Shown one piece after another: positions 40,318 to 49,119 of a stretch of DNA of 64,000 nucleotides. The stretch's first letter is position 1. Every line of letters starts with the position of its first letter. The notes beneath the pieces were generated by a model. It saw only the letters and a program-made list of their open reading frames with translations, had not been told where the DNA came from and did not search any database. The DNA lies in NCBI RefSeq assembly GCF_024623785.1, contig NZ_JANKBZ010000003.1, positions 186,001-250,000 on the forward strand, given 5' to 3'. The translations under genes and the position numbers were made by a program. This DNA comes from Archangium lipolyticum. Its GTDB lineage: Bacteria; Myxococcota; Myxococcia; Myxococcales; Myxococcaceae.

Positions 40318-41109
40318 TCACTTCGCCGCTTTCGAGGGCGGGCCGACGCTGGCGCGCGCCGTGTCACACTCCTCGCAGTGCGCCTCCGGCGCACACAGGA
40401 ACACGAGAGGATCCGACGCGAGCAGCCCGACCGCCGTGGCGACGATATCCCGTGAGTCGCACAGCCGTGCCCGGGCGTGGCCCACGAGGCCCTCGTGCTG
40501 CAACGCGCGTGCGCGCAGCGGCTCGTCGAGCAGGTTGAAGCCCCGGCAGCAATGGTCGGTCTCGGGGATCATCACGGTTCGTACGGCTCCGTCCACCTCG
40601 ACGATGCAGGGATGCTCGACGGAGTAGGGGACACCCGCGATGGCCTCCGCCAGGTGCAACGTCGTGTTCTCGCTGTGACCCACGCCGAGGAGCAACACCT
40701 GTCCGGCGAGGTCGTGCACGCGGCCCACCGGACTGTCCGGGCCATGCGGGGGCGACAGGGGCTGGGGTGCGCAGATGCGCTCGGCCATGGGACCCACGGC
40801 CGCGAACGAGCCACCCGGATGCGTGCTGCGCCGTACACCCGGCTGTCTCCAGAACAGCTCGGCGGTGATGCCCATGTCGCACGTCGGCGTCGACGCGGGA
40901 TCGAAGACCGTCTCTCCGTCGGTCATCGTCGGCATGACCAGCGTGCCAGCCTCCCCGAGCGCGGACCTCAATGCGTCAATCAGCCCCAGCGGGCCGCCTT
41001 CGATGGGCCTCACCGCCCTGAACGACGTGTGGACGAGCAGCACACCGCCGGGGCGTACGCCCAGTGCTCGAAGCTGGGCGACCACCTGAGCGACTCTCAT
41101 TTCCGTCAT
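40318..41109 (-). CDS. aminoglycoside 3-N-acetyltransferase family protein
   Basis: The 263-residue length is normal for AAC(3). Family features are GVLLVHTSFRAV, the DGETVFDPASTPTCDMG stretch followed by STHPGGSFAAVG, and VLLLGVGHSENTTLHLAE. GGAGC precedes the ATG at seven bases. Members acetylate the 3-amino group of 2-deoxystreptamine, but many environmental homologues (YokD/FrbF-like) acylate other amines during natural-product synthesis. Placement 55 bp after a KASIII-type acyltransferase gene favours a biosynthetic or self-protection role. Confidence 0.85.
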   Translation of the reverse strand: MTEMRVAQVVAQLRALGVRPGGVLLVHTSFRAVRPIEGGPLGLIDALRSALGEAGTLVMPTMTDGETVFDPASTPTCDMGITAELFWRQPGVRRSTHPGGSFAAVGPMAERICAPQPLSPPHGPDSPVGRVHDLAGQVLLLGVGHSENTTLHLAEAIAGVPYSVEHPCIVEVDGAVRTVMIPETDHCCRGFNLLDEPLRARALQHEGLVGHARARLCDSRDIVATAVGLLASDPLVFLCAPEAHCEECDTARASVGPPSKAAK

Positions 41110-41164
41110 CGCGTTGCTCCATCCGCCGGTTTCGGGGCCAGTGCGTTGGAACTCTACGATGCCT

Positions 41165-42220
41165 TCACCTCACGTTCTCGACTTCCGCCCAACGCGGCCG
41201 GTGCAGGATCCGCACGGCCATGCACGCGATGTTCGCCCCCGTCCCGGTACCGAGCAGCAGGAGGTTGTCTCCCGCGTTCAGCTCGCCGGAGACGAGGAGG
41301 TGGTCCAGCGAGAGCACCTGGTCGCTGGCGCCGACGTGTCCGATGGTGCGGCCGTACTCCCAGGTCAACCTGGACATGGGCAGTCCAAGCGGGACCGCGG
41401 CGCGTTCCCGCACGCGCTCCTCGGACCAGTTGACGAAGGCGACCCGGGTGATCTCGGACATGTCCAGGCTCGCCTCCCGGAGGGTCTTGTCGACGATCTC
41501 CAGCAGGGTTCTGGACATCGTCGCCGCCAGTTCCCGCGGGTCCGTGCCCGTGGTCGAGAACCACTGCTCCTTGGCCCTCTCCAGGTCGAGCTTTGTCGTG
41601 CCCAGGGTCGCCTCCGGCGGGAACAGGGGAGTCGAGCCCCGGTGCCGCTCCTCGTACTGGGGCAGTGTCACCGCGTTGATCGACTCCAGGCGCGCGAAAC
41701 CGGGCTTCCGGGTGAGCAGCAGCGCGCACGCACCGTCGCCGAGCGGGGCGTGCGGGGTGGACCGCCAGCGGTCGATCCTCGGGGTGTTGTAGTTGTCCGC
41801 CGAGGTGATCAGGGCGGCCGTGTGCTCCGGTGCCGCGAGCAGGTGAGCCGCGGCCAGCTCGCAGGCGCTGAACATGCCCATGCAGGCCTGCCGGATCTCC
41901 GCCGCGGTCGCCTGTCCGGAGCCGGTGTGCCGCTGGACGTAGTACTGGGGACACCAGCCGTGGGGTCCCTGGTACCAGGTGCTGACATACAGGAGGAGGC
42001 TCAGCGCCGCCGGATCCTGTCCGGCGCGATGCATCGCCTGCCTGCTCGCGCGGAGCGCCATCTCCGGCGCGGGCAGGTCGCCCGCGACCGAGACGCCCGT
42101 GATGCCGTACCGTCTGGCCTCGGCCTCGCCCAGATGTCCCTGGGCGACGGCCCACTCGACCGGCACCCGGTCGGGGAGGTAGGTCCCGGTCGCGCTGATG
42201 AACACGCCTGGTGTCTTCAT
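41165..42220 (-). CDS. KASIII-like acyltransferase (CerJ/ChlB3-type)
   Basis: The 351-residue protein has the thiolase fold and active-site Cys113 (RQACMGMFSA). The condensing-enzyme residues are not conserved: where KASIII has HQAN there is NWSE (about 264), and where it has GNTSAAS there is GHVGASD with His295 and Asp300. A Cys-His-Asp set of this kind marks KASIII homologues that transfer acyl groups to hydroxyl or amine acceptors, such as CerJ, rather than condensing malonyl-ACP. Coupled by ATGA overlap to the acyl-CoA ligase gene, which would supply the acyl donor. Confidence 0.85.
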   Translation of the reverse strand: MKTPGVFISATGTYLPDRVPVEWAVAQGHLGEAEARRYGITGVSVAGDLPAPEMALRASRQAMHRAGQDPAALSLLLYVSTWYQGPHGWCPQYYVQRHTGSGQATAAEIRQACMGMFSACELAAAHLLAAPEHTAALITSADNYNTPRIDRWRSTPHAPLGDGACALLLTRKPGFARLESINAVTLPQYEERHRGSTPLFPPEATLGTTKLDLERAKEQWFSTTGTDPRELAATMSRTLLEIVDKTLREASLDMSEITRVAFVNWSEERVRERAAVPLGLPMSRLTWEYGRTIGHVGASDQVLSLDHLLVSGELNAGDNLLLLGTGTGANIACMAVRILHRPRWAEVENVR

Positions 42221-43767
42221 GAGATGTTCCTGTCCGCCCAGTAGGGTGCGCGCAGCTCCCGCTTGAGCAGCTTGCCGGTGGGCGCCTTCGGCAACTCGGC
42301 GACGAACTCCACCGAACGTGGTTTCTGGTAGGAGGCCAGGTGCCTGCGGGCGACGTCGATGATGTCCTCCGCTGTCGCCGTCCGGTTCGGCTTGAGCACC
42401 ACGAAGGCCTTCACCGACTCTCCCCACTGCTCGTCGGGCACCCCGATCACGGCGCACTCCAGCACGGCCGGGTGCCTGCCGATCGCCTCCTCCACCTCGA
42501 CGCTGTAGATCTTCTCCCCACCCGAGATGATCATGTCCTTCAGCCGGTCGACGATGTACAGGTAGCGCTCGTCATCCCAGGTGGCCACATCGCCGGTCCG
42601 CATCCACCCGTCCCGGAAGGTGGCCGCGGTCAGGTCCGGCCGCCGGAAGTAGCCGAGCATGTTGGCCTCGCCGCGGACCACGATCTCACCGGGAGTCCTT
42701 CCGTCGCGCGGCACGTCGTGGCCGTCCGCGTCGACGACCCGGATCCGGGTGCCGAAGCCCTCGCGGCCACAGGAGCGCAGCCGGTGCGGGTGGATCCCCC
42801 GCAGCGCATTGCGGTGGTCCTCCTGGGACAGGAACGACATGGTCACCCCTTCGGTCTGCCCGTATCCCTGGATCAAATCGCACGGGAAGGCCTCCGCCAC
42901 CGCGCGCACGATCGCGCTGGGCATCGGGCCACCGCCGTATTGGATGTTGCGCAGACTCGACAGGTCGTAGGTGCCGAACCCCGGCACCTCCAGCATCCAG
43001 TTGAGCATCGTGGTGATGCCGAGGAACGCCGAGACCCGCTCCTGTTCGATGACCTCCAGCGCCTGCCGGGCATCGAAGTTCATCAGCACCACGGGGCAGC
43101 CGTGGGCCAGATAGTTCATCGAGAGCACCACGGGGATGTGGAACATCTGCCCGGTGAGCAGGTAGACGTCCGAGGGCACTATCCGCTCCGCCACCGTCTG
43201 GTTGAGCATCCCGGCGGCCACACTGCGATGGGAGTGCACCACGCCTTTGGCCGTTCCGGTCGTGCCGCCGGTGTAGAGGATGAAACAGGGATCGGTATCC
43301 TGGACCTGCTCGCACCAGGGCGGCTCGGTATCCGGCGCCGAGGCGATGAGCTCCTCATAGCCGCCATCCCCGCTGGGTCCATAGTGGAGCAGGCGCACCA
43401 GGTCGACCGCCCGGCCCAGGTCCTCGGCCACGTGCCGGAACTCGGCCGAGGCGACCAGGACGGCGGGTTCAGCGTTGGCGACGAGTGTGCGCAGCGCCTC
43501 GGTGGACAGCCTCCAGTTCAGCGGCAACAGCACCAGGCCCGCGCGGCCCACCGCGAAGTAGAGCTCCTGGTACTCGATGCTGTTGCGGCTGAGCACGGCC
43601 ACCCGGTCACCGGAGCGCAGACCCAGTGCCCGCAGGCCGTTGGCCAGCCTGCGCACCCGGGTGTCCAAGGTGGCCCAGTCGATGCGCCGCTGGTGGGTGA
43701 TGTCGACCAGCGCGGTTCGCCGGGGAGTGAGGGCCGCCCACCTGGCGGGGATCAGCCCGAGGTTCAT
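42217..43767 (-). CDS. acyl-CoA synthetase (AMP-binding, class I adenylate-forming)
   Basis: The 516-residue protein has the P-loop YTGGTTGTAKG, the A5 motif GYGQTEG, the A7/A8 region WMRTGDVATWD and RLKDMIISGGEKIYS, and the catalytic Lys in PKAPTGKLLK. Length and motifs are typical of medium/long-chain or aryl acyl-CoA ligases. It is translationally coupled at both ends (ATGA with the SnoaL-like gene upstream and the KASIII-like gene downstream), so it most likely activates the acid used by the KASIII-like transferase. Confidence 0.92.
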   Translation of the reverse strand: MNLGLIPARWAALTPRRTALVDITHQRRIDWATLDTRVRRLANGLRALGLRSGDRVAVLSRNSIEYQELYFAVGRAGLVLLPLNWRLSTEALRTLVANAEPAVLVASAEFRHVAEDLGRAVDLVRLLHYGPSGDGGYEELIASAPDTEPPWCEQVQDTDPCFILYTGGTTGTAKGVVHSHRSVAAGMLNQTVAERIVPSDVYLLTGQMFHIPVVLSMNYLAHGCPVVLMNFDARQALEVIEQERVSAFLGITTMLNWMLEVPGFGTYDLSSLRNIQYGGGPMPSAIVRAVAEAFPCDLIQGYGQTEGVTMSFLSQEDHRNALRGIHPHRLRSCGREGFGTRIRVVDADGHDVPRDGRTPGEIVVRGEANMLGYFRRPDLTAATFRDGWMRTGDVATWDDERYLYIVDRLKDMIISGGEKIYSVEVEEAIGRHPAVLECAVIGVPDEQWGESVKAFVVLKPNRTATAEDIIDVARRHLASYQKPRSVEFVAELPKAPTGKLLKRELRAPYWADRNIS

Positions 43768-44189
43768 CGAGGGCCCCGGCCATCAGTGGGGAGGTCGAGC
43801 TCGATGTGCCGGGCGCGCAACCGCCAGGACTCCCCGGCCTGGACCACCTCGTCGGTGTAGGTCCCGGTGGACAGCACCTCGAGGCGCCCGTCCCGAACCG
43901 AGATCAGCGTCAGGTACGAGCGCGCGGTGGCCGTGCCGGGACCGGAGGGGTCGACCACCAGGTTCGTGCACACGTGCCGCCTGCGGTCGTCCTGCGCCGC
44001 GGCGGAGTCCCGCATCAGGCGCATGATCTCCGAGTGTCCCCGGAACGGACCGGCCAGGTCGCCACCGGCGACGCGCAGGGTCAGCGACGCGTCCGGGGTG
44101 AAGCACTCGACGAGCGCGTCCCAGTCGCGAGTGTCGTAGGCCAACGCGTACCTCGCCACCAGGTCGGCGATGGACTCGCGAACGGACAT
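43764..44189 (-). CDS. SnoaL-like (NTF2-fold) polyketide cyclase/hydroxylase-type protein
   Basis: The preferred ATG at 44189 gives 141 residues; an upstream ATG (44231) adds 14 unsupported residues. The pattern IADLVARYALAYDTRDWDALVECF followed by SYLTLISVRDGRLEVLSTGTYTDEVV is typical of the SnoaL_4/NTF2-like fold. Members are cyclases, dehydratases or small-molecule binders. First gene of a tightly overlapping operon with the ligase and KASIII-like genes. Confidence 0.85.
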   Translation of the reverse strand: MSVRESIADLVARYALAYDTRDWDALVECFTPDASLTLRVAGGDLAGPFRGHSEIMRLMRDSAAAQDDRRRHVCTNLVVDPSGPGTATARSYLTLISVRDGRLEVLSTGTYTDEVVQAGESWRLRARHIELDLPTDGRGPR

Positions 44190-44343
44190 CACACCGCCGT
44201 TGCCAGGGATTGCCTCTGATGTCCCGATCATGCGCTCAGGTTAGAGCGTCAGGCCTTGGCGGAAATCACTTGAAAGTATATGAAACGCTTCACCCTGAAG
44301 AGGGAGCGAACGCTCACGTGTTGCGTTGGCAAGGAGGTGCGAT

Positions 44344-46086
44344 ATGCAGGCCCGATCAGCGATGAAGAAGCCCTCCGTCACCGTTGCCTCCGTCCGCGAG
44401 CTCGACCGCGAGTTCCAGCTGAAGAAGCGCTTCGACCTGAAGAAGCGCTCGAACGAACGGGTGGCCGTCCTTCGCGGCCCCATCGAGCTCGATCACCTTC
44501 CGCTCGACTTCCGACAGCTCGATCGGTTCCTGGGCATTCCGCGCCGTGACAAAGGCGGCAACACCATGGACGCGCTGATCGGGCTGATCATCGACGGCGA
44601 CGTGACGGTGAAGGGCGCGGTCGTGAATGCCGAGATGGACTTCGGCCCCTTTCTGCTCGTGCGAGGCGATCTCCATGCGCGCGATGTCGCCTGCGGCGGC
44701 AGCCAGGTGCGGGTGGAAGGTGCGCTGACGCTGTCGGGCGCGCTGTTCGGCTTCTACAACCACGGGTCCATCGTCGTGGAGGGGCCGACGCGGGCGGCGT
44801 GCGTGCTGACGGAGGAGCACGTGATTCGCCTCGAGGGAGGGCTCGTCTCGCCCGTCGTCCGCGGGGGGAACTTCCTCGAGGTGTCGGGCAAGACCGTGCC
44901 CGAGGACCCGCTGGCGCTCCGGCTGCTCGCCCCGGAGCTGTTCGACTGGTCCTCGTGGGTGGGCCTCGGGCCCGCCGGCCAGAGATCGTCGAAAGCCGAG
45001 GGTGAATCAGAGCTCGCCTTCATCCAGCTCGAGCGGGAGCTCATTCTCGAGGCCATTGCCGAGGGCCGTCCGCTGGTGCGAGGAAAGCGGGCCTTCAAGG
45101 CACCTCCGCGGAAGACGCGGACACCCACCGGCCACTGGCGTGCGAACATGCACTTCCTCGACGGCGTCTGCGTGCGAGCCGACCTCGCGGGCTTCGCGGT
45201 GTGCCACACCCCACGGTGGCGTGACGCGGAGTTCGGCCGTCTCTACGGGTACTCGACCACGAAAGGGTGGGGGGCGACGTCGACGCCAGGCGGGGCTCCG
45301 ATTTCCCTGTGCTACTTCATCGACGCCGAGAACCAGCGCTCGTGGCGCATTCTGCTCAACGACGGTGTCGTCGTCGTGGTCAGTGGCGGAGCGCTCGTTC
45401 GGCTCGATGTGCTCAACGCTCCCGCGCCCCTGCACCGCATCCGCTCGGTGACTGATGGTCTCGTCGTGTGTGGCGATGACCTCGTCGTCCATGCCTCGTC
45501 GGGCAAGACCTGGAACCGCTTGGAGAAGGGGCTGCCCCAGGGGGCCACGGGAGCCTTCAGGGACATTGCTGGCCACTCCCTCCGTGACCTGACCGCCGTG
45601 GGAACCGGCGGGCGGGTGATGCACTTCGATGGAGAGTCGTGGCACTCGCTGGAGGCTCCGACCCAGGTCGAGCTGCACGCGGTGGCGACCACGAGGGAAG
45701 GGATTGCCGTCGTCGGCGACCAGGGGACGCTCCTCGTTCGCGGAGCGGAGGGCCGCTGGAGGACATTCCAGACCGGAGACAAGGCACCGCTGGTCGGCGT
45801 CGCGGTGCTCGGTGAACGACTCTTCGTTGCTTCCCGGCTCGACATCCTCGAGCTCGCGGGCGACACGTTGAAGCCCGTCGAGACCGGGCTGACGCCCTCT
45901 TTTGGCGGTGGCCGGCTGCACGCGTGTGACGGCGTGATGTGGTGTATCGGGTTGACCGAACTCGCCCGCTTCGACGGCTCGACCTGGGAACGGATCCTCT
46001 GCCCCGATCAACACATCACCCTGGATCAGAAACCAACCACCGCGCTACCTCCGCCGGGGGCGATCCACCTGGAAGGGCTGGCCTGA
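44344..46086 (+). CDS. bactofilin/polymer-forming-like domain fused to a beta-propeller-like domain
   Basis: AAGGAGG precedes the ATG at 44344 with good spacing; the protein has 580 residues. Residues about 60-190 have the short repeating beta-solenoid look of bactofilins (LIIDGDVTVKGAVVNAEM, LLVRGDLHARDVACGGSQ, VRVEGALTLSGALFG). The second half has WD/Kelch-like short repeats (DDLVVHASSGKTWNRLEKG, GTGGRVMHFDGESWHSLE, GDQGTLLVRGAEGRWRTF), like YCF48/BNR-type propellers. No signal peptide; cytoplasmic. I know no described protein with this pairing. Confidence 0.7.
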   Translation: MQARSAMKKPSVTVASVRELDREFQLKKRFDLKKRSNERVAVLRGPIELDHLPLDFRQLDRFLGIPRRDKGGNTMDALIGLIIDGDVTVKGAVVNAEMDFGPFLLVRGDLHARDVACGGSQVRVEGALTLSGALFGFYNHGSIVVEGPTRAACVLTEEHVIRLEGGLVSPVVRGGNFLEVSGKTVPEDPLALRLLAPELFDWSSWVGLGPAGQRSSKAEGESELAFIQLERELILEAIAEGRPLVRGKRAFKAPPRKTRTPTGHWRANMHFLDGVCVRADLAGFAVCHTPRWRDAEFGRLYGYSTTKGWGATSTPGGAPISLCYFIDAENQRSWRILLNDGVVVVVSGGALVRLDVLNAPAPLHRIRSVTDGLVVCGDDLVVHASSGKTWNRLEKGLPQGATGAFRDIAGHSLRDLTAVGTGGRVMHFDGESWHSLEAPTQVELHAVATTREGIAVVGDQGTLLVRGAEGRWRTFQTGDKAPLVGVAVLGERLFVASRLDILELAGDTLKPVETGLTPSFGGGRLHACDGVMWCIGLTELARFDGSTWERILCPDQHITLDQKPTTALPPPGAIHLEGLA

Positions 46087-46119
46087 CTTGGAGCCAGACA
46101 CCTTCGAGCCGGGAGGCCC

Positions 46120-46617
46120 TCACTCGGCTGGGCACGCATCCAAATCCACATCGCTGTACACGCCATTGCGATACATATAGGATTCGATGTACTCGTAGTA
46201 ACGGTTCACGACCCGGAAGACATACAATTCGAGTCCCGCGGACGGCGTCCCCTTGACACCCAGGGCCACGGTTTCGAAGGAGAAGTCACCGGTTTGTGGG
46301 CTGTTCACCACGGATACCAGCCCATAGGTGAAGTGACAGCCCCCCACCTGCTGCGACCCCGACACGCGCACACGCGAGCCATCCGGGCATGCGGCCGGCA
46401 TGAACCCCGCCGCGATCACATCCGTCAGATTGACCGCGTAGGCACTATTCCGCGCCAGGATGGACTGTTGCGTGTCGACCAGCGCCTTCTGCTCACGAAT
46501 GGCCTCGCATTCGAGGCTCCCGAGGCTGACCGATGGGTCCTGCGCCAGCGCGGGTCGTGCCCACGAGAAGGACAACCCGACGACCACAGAAAACGAGAGC
46601 ATTGAGCTACGTAGCAT
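46120..46617 (-). CDS. secreted hypothetical protein
   Basis: The 165-residue precursor has a clear signal peptide (FSVVVGLSFSWARPALA, cleavage after residue 25) and AGAGGA upstream of the ATG. The mature part contains three Cys (CEAIRE, AACPDG, GGCHFTYG) plus a terminal DACPAE, probably two disulfides, and an aromatic segment VNRYYEYIESYMYRNGVY. I do not recognise the family. It is divergent from the RCC1 gene. Confidence 0.65.
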   Translation of the reverse strand: MLRSSMLSFSVVVGLSFSWARPALAQDPSVSLGSLECEAIREQKALVDTQQSILARNSAYAVNLTDVIAAGFMPAACPDGSRVRVSGSQQVGGCHFTYGLVSVVNSPQTGDFSFETVALGVKGTPSAGLELYVFRVVNRYYEYIESYMYRNGVYSDVDLDACPAE

Positions 46618-46853
46618 GGAGTTCCTCTCTTTTGGATGCCGTCTCTGTTGACACCTACCCGATGAGAGCCGCGCTCGAATCCCTCGCTTGGGGGAGCCAG
46701 GACTCCCCCTCCGCTCGATCCGAGCCCTTCGGAATGTTCTTCCCGCATTGATTGCTTGGAAAATGATGAACGTGGTGACGTTTGTCTTCCGCCACTCCTT
46801 GAGTCATCTATACGGGAATTCCTTTGAAAACCCGTAGCTCACGGAGTCGCGAA

Positions 46854-49100
46854 ATGCGAAGCATCGAAGGGCGGTGGATGCACGGACTCTTGGGAGTCTG
46901 GCTCGGCGTCATCCTGGTGGTGGGCTGTGGTCAGCCCGGCGGCGTTTCAGAAGAGCCGGAGGTGCTGGACTCTTCTCTGCTGGGATCGCGGGCACGAGCC
47001 CGGTTCGCGGCGGGATTCGATCACTCCCTGGCGGTGCGCCTGGATGGAACGGTCTGGGCCGCGGGCGCCAACTCCCACGGTCAATTGGGAGATGGGACCA
47101 CGACCTCGCGCCGTGTGCCGGTGCGGGTGCAGGGGCTGCGCGCAGTGGTGGCCGTGGCCGTGGGAGGCAACCACTCGCTGGCACTGCGAGCCGATGGCAC
47201 CGTGTGGGCCTGGGGTGACAACTCCGCCGGCCAGCTGGGGGATGGGACCTCGGAAGGGCACTCCACGCCAGCGCGCGTGCCCGGGCTGAGCGGGGTGGTG
47301 GCCGTGGCGGCGGGAGACGGCCACTCGCTGGCCCTGCGCTACGACGGCACCGTGTGGGCCTGGGGTGACAACTCCGTCGGCCAGCTGGGGGATGGAACCT
47401 GGGATGGTCACTCCACGCCCGCGCGGGTTCCCGGGCTGAGCAGGGTGGTGGCCGTGGCCGCTGGAAACAACCACTCGCTGGCGCTGCTCCATGACGGCAC
47501 CGTCTGGGCCTGGGGTGACAACTCCTCCCAGCAACTGGCGGGCGCTCCCGGGGAGGGCAGCTACCCCACGCCCTGGCAGGTGGAAGAGCTGAGCGGAGTG
47601 GTGGCCCTGGACGCTGGCGGCAACCACTCGCTGGCGCTGCGCTCCGATGGCACCGTGTGGGGATGGGGCGACAACTTCGCCGGCCAACTGGGGGATGGCA
47701 ACGCCATGAGCACCCGCTGGCTGCCGAGGCCGGTGAAGGGGCTGACGGACGTGGTGTCCGTGTCCGCGGGTTGGGCCCACTCGATGGCGGTGCGCACCGA
47801 CGGCACTGTCTGGGCCTGGGGAAACAACACCTCCGGCCAGTTGGGCAATGGCATCTCGGTGGAATACGCGACCTTGCCGGGGCAGGTGCAAGGGGTGAGC
47901 GGAGTCACGGCTGTGGCCGCGGGTGGTCTCTACTCGCTGGCGCTGCGAGCCGATGGCTCCCTCTGGGCCTGGGGCAACAACGAATACGGCCAGAGGGGAG
48001 ATGGTTCCTCGATTCATCTCTCCTCGCCGGTGCGGGTACAGGGGCTGAGCGGGGTGGTGGCCGTGTCCGCGGGCTCCGCCCATTCTCTGGCGGTGCGCAC
48101 CGACGGCTCCCTCTGGGCCTGGGGCGCCAACTACTACGGTCAGTTGGGGGATGGGACCCGGAAGGACCGCAACGCGCCGGTGCAGGTGCAGGGGCTGAGC
48201 GGGGTGGTGGCCGTGTCCACGGGTGATGGCCACTCGCTGGCGGTGCTCTCCGACGGCACCGTGTGGGCCTGGGGCCTCAACTCCAATGGCCAGCTGGGCG
48301 AGGGCACCACGAACAGAAGCTTCGTGCCGGTGCAGGTGAAGGGGCTGAGCGGGGTGGTGGCCGTGGCCGCGGGCGCGGCGCACTCGGTGGCGGTGCTGTC
48401 CGATGGCTCCGTGTGGACCTGGGGTTTCAATAGAAATGGCCAGCTGGGGGATGGCACCACGAGCAGCAGCTTCGTGCCGGTGCGGGTGCAAGGACTGAGC
48501 GGGGCGGTGGCCGTGTCCGCGGGCTGGTTCCACTCGCTGGCGGTGCTGTCCGATGGCTCCGTGTGGACCTGGGGTAGCAACAGACAGGGGCAGCTGGGCG
48601 ATGGCACCGCGACCGACAGCCTCTTGCCGACGCGGGCACTGGTGCCGGACGGAATGGTGGCCGTGTCCGCGGGCTCCTCCCACTCGTTGGCGGTGCGCAC
48701 CGACGGTACCGTGTGGACCTGGGGCGCCAACACCTTCGGCCAGTTGGGGGATGGCACCACGACCGATCTCCTCGTGCCCATGCAGATCAAGGGGCTGAGC
48801 GGGGTGGTGGGCGCGGCAGCTGTCTACGGCCACTCGCTGGCGGTGGGCACCGACGGTATCGCGTGGGCCTGGGGCCTCAACAACTACGGCCAGTTGGGAG
48901 ATGGCACCACGACCAGCCACTCCACGCCGGTGCCGGTGCTGGGGCAGGGTGGGGTGGTGGCCGTCTCCGGAGGCACTCTCCACTCGTTGGCGTTACGCTC
49001 CGACGGCTCCCTGTGGTCCTGGGGAAGCAACTACCACGGCCAGCTGGGCCATGGACCCGCCGGAAGATCCGCTGTTCCCATCCGCTCCCGGTTGTACTGA
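46854..49100 (+). CDS. RCC1-repeat lipoprotein, second copy
   Basis: The ATG at 46854 has GGAG eight bases upstream (an in-frame TTG at 46824 is less likely). The 748-residue precursor has a lipobox (LGVILVVGC, Cys25) followed at once by about fourteen RCC1 repeats (HSLALRxDGTVWAWGxNxxGQLGDGT), with no separate N-terminal domain, unlike the paralogue at 10833-13610. At DNA level the repeats of about 150 bp are highly similar, so recent amplification or gene conversion is likely. Predicted surface-exposed propeller(s). Confidence 0.92.
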   Translation: MRSIEGRWMHGLLGVWLGVILVVGCGQPGGVSEEPEVLDSSLLGSRARARFAAGFDHSLAVRLDGTVWAAGANSHGQLGDGTTTSRRVPVRVQGLRAVVAVAVGGNHSLALRADGTVWAWGDNSAGQLGDGTSEGHSTPARVPGLSGVVAVAAGDGHSLALRYDGTVWAWGDNSVGQLGDGTWDGHSTPARVPGLSRVVAVAAGNNHSLALLHDGTVWAWGDNSSQQLAGAPGEGSYPTPWQVEELSGVVALDAGGNHSLALRSDGTVWGWGDNFAGQLGDGNAMSTRWLPRPVKGLTDVVSVSAGWAHSMAVRTDGTVWAWGNNTSGQLGNGISVEYATLPGQVQGVSGVTAVAAGGLYSLALRADGSLWAWGNNEYGQRGDGSSIHLSSPVRVQGLSGVVAVSAGSAHSLAVRTDGSLWAWGANYYGQLGDGTRKDRNAPVQVQGLSGVVAVSTGDGHSLAVLSDGTVWAWGLNSNGQLGEGTTNRSFVPVQVKGLSGVVAVAAGAAHSVAVLSDGSVWTWGFNRNGQLGDGTTSSSFVPVRVQGLSGAVAVSAGWFHSLAVLSDGSVWTWGSNRQGQLGDGTATDSLLPTRALVPDGMVAVSAGSSHSLAVRTDGTVWTWGANTFGQLGDGTTTDLLVPMQIKGLSGVVGAAAVYGHSLAVGTDGIAWAWGLNNYGQLGDGTTTSHSTPVPVLGQGGVVAVSGGTLHSLALRSDGSLWSWGSNYHGQLGHGPAGRSAVPIRSRLY

Positions 49101-49119
49101 GCGCTGTCTGGAGACCCTC

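Noticed and set aside
40318-41109. A confident aminoglycoside resistance gene
   Set aside because: Family membership is clear, but many environmental members act on other substrates and the context is biosynthetic.
46947-48983. A long open frame antisense to the second RCC1 gene
   Set aside because: Same reason: its apparent repeats only mirror the RCC1 repeats on the plus strand.
46900-49090. Repeated DNA as a mobile or CRISPR element
   Set aside because: The periodicity of about 150 bp corresponds exactly to RCC1 protein repeats.
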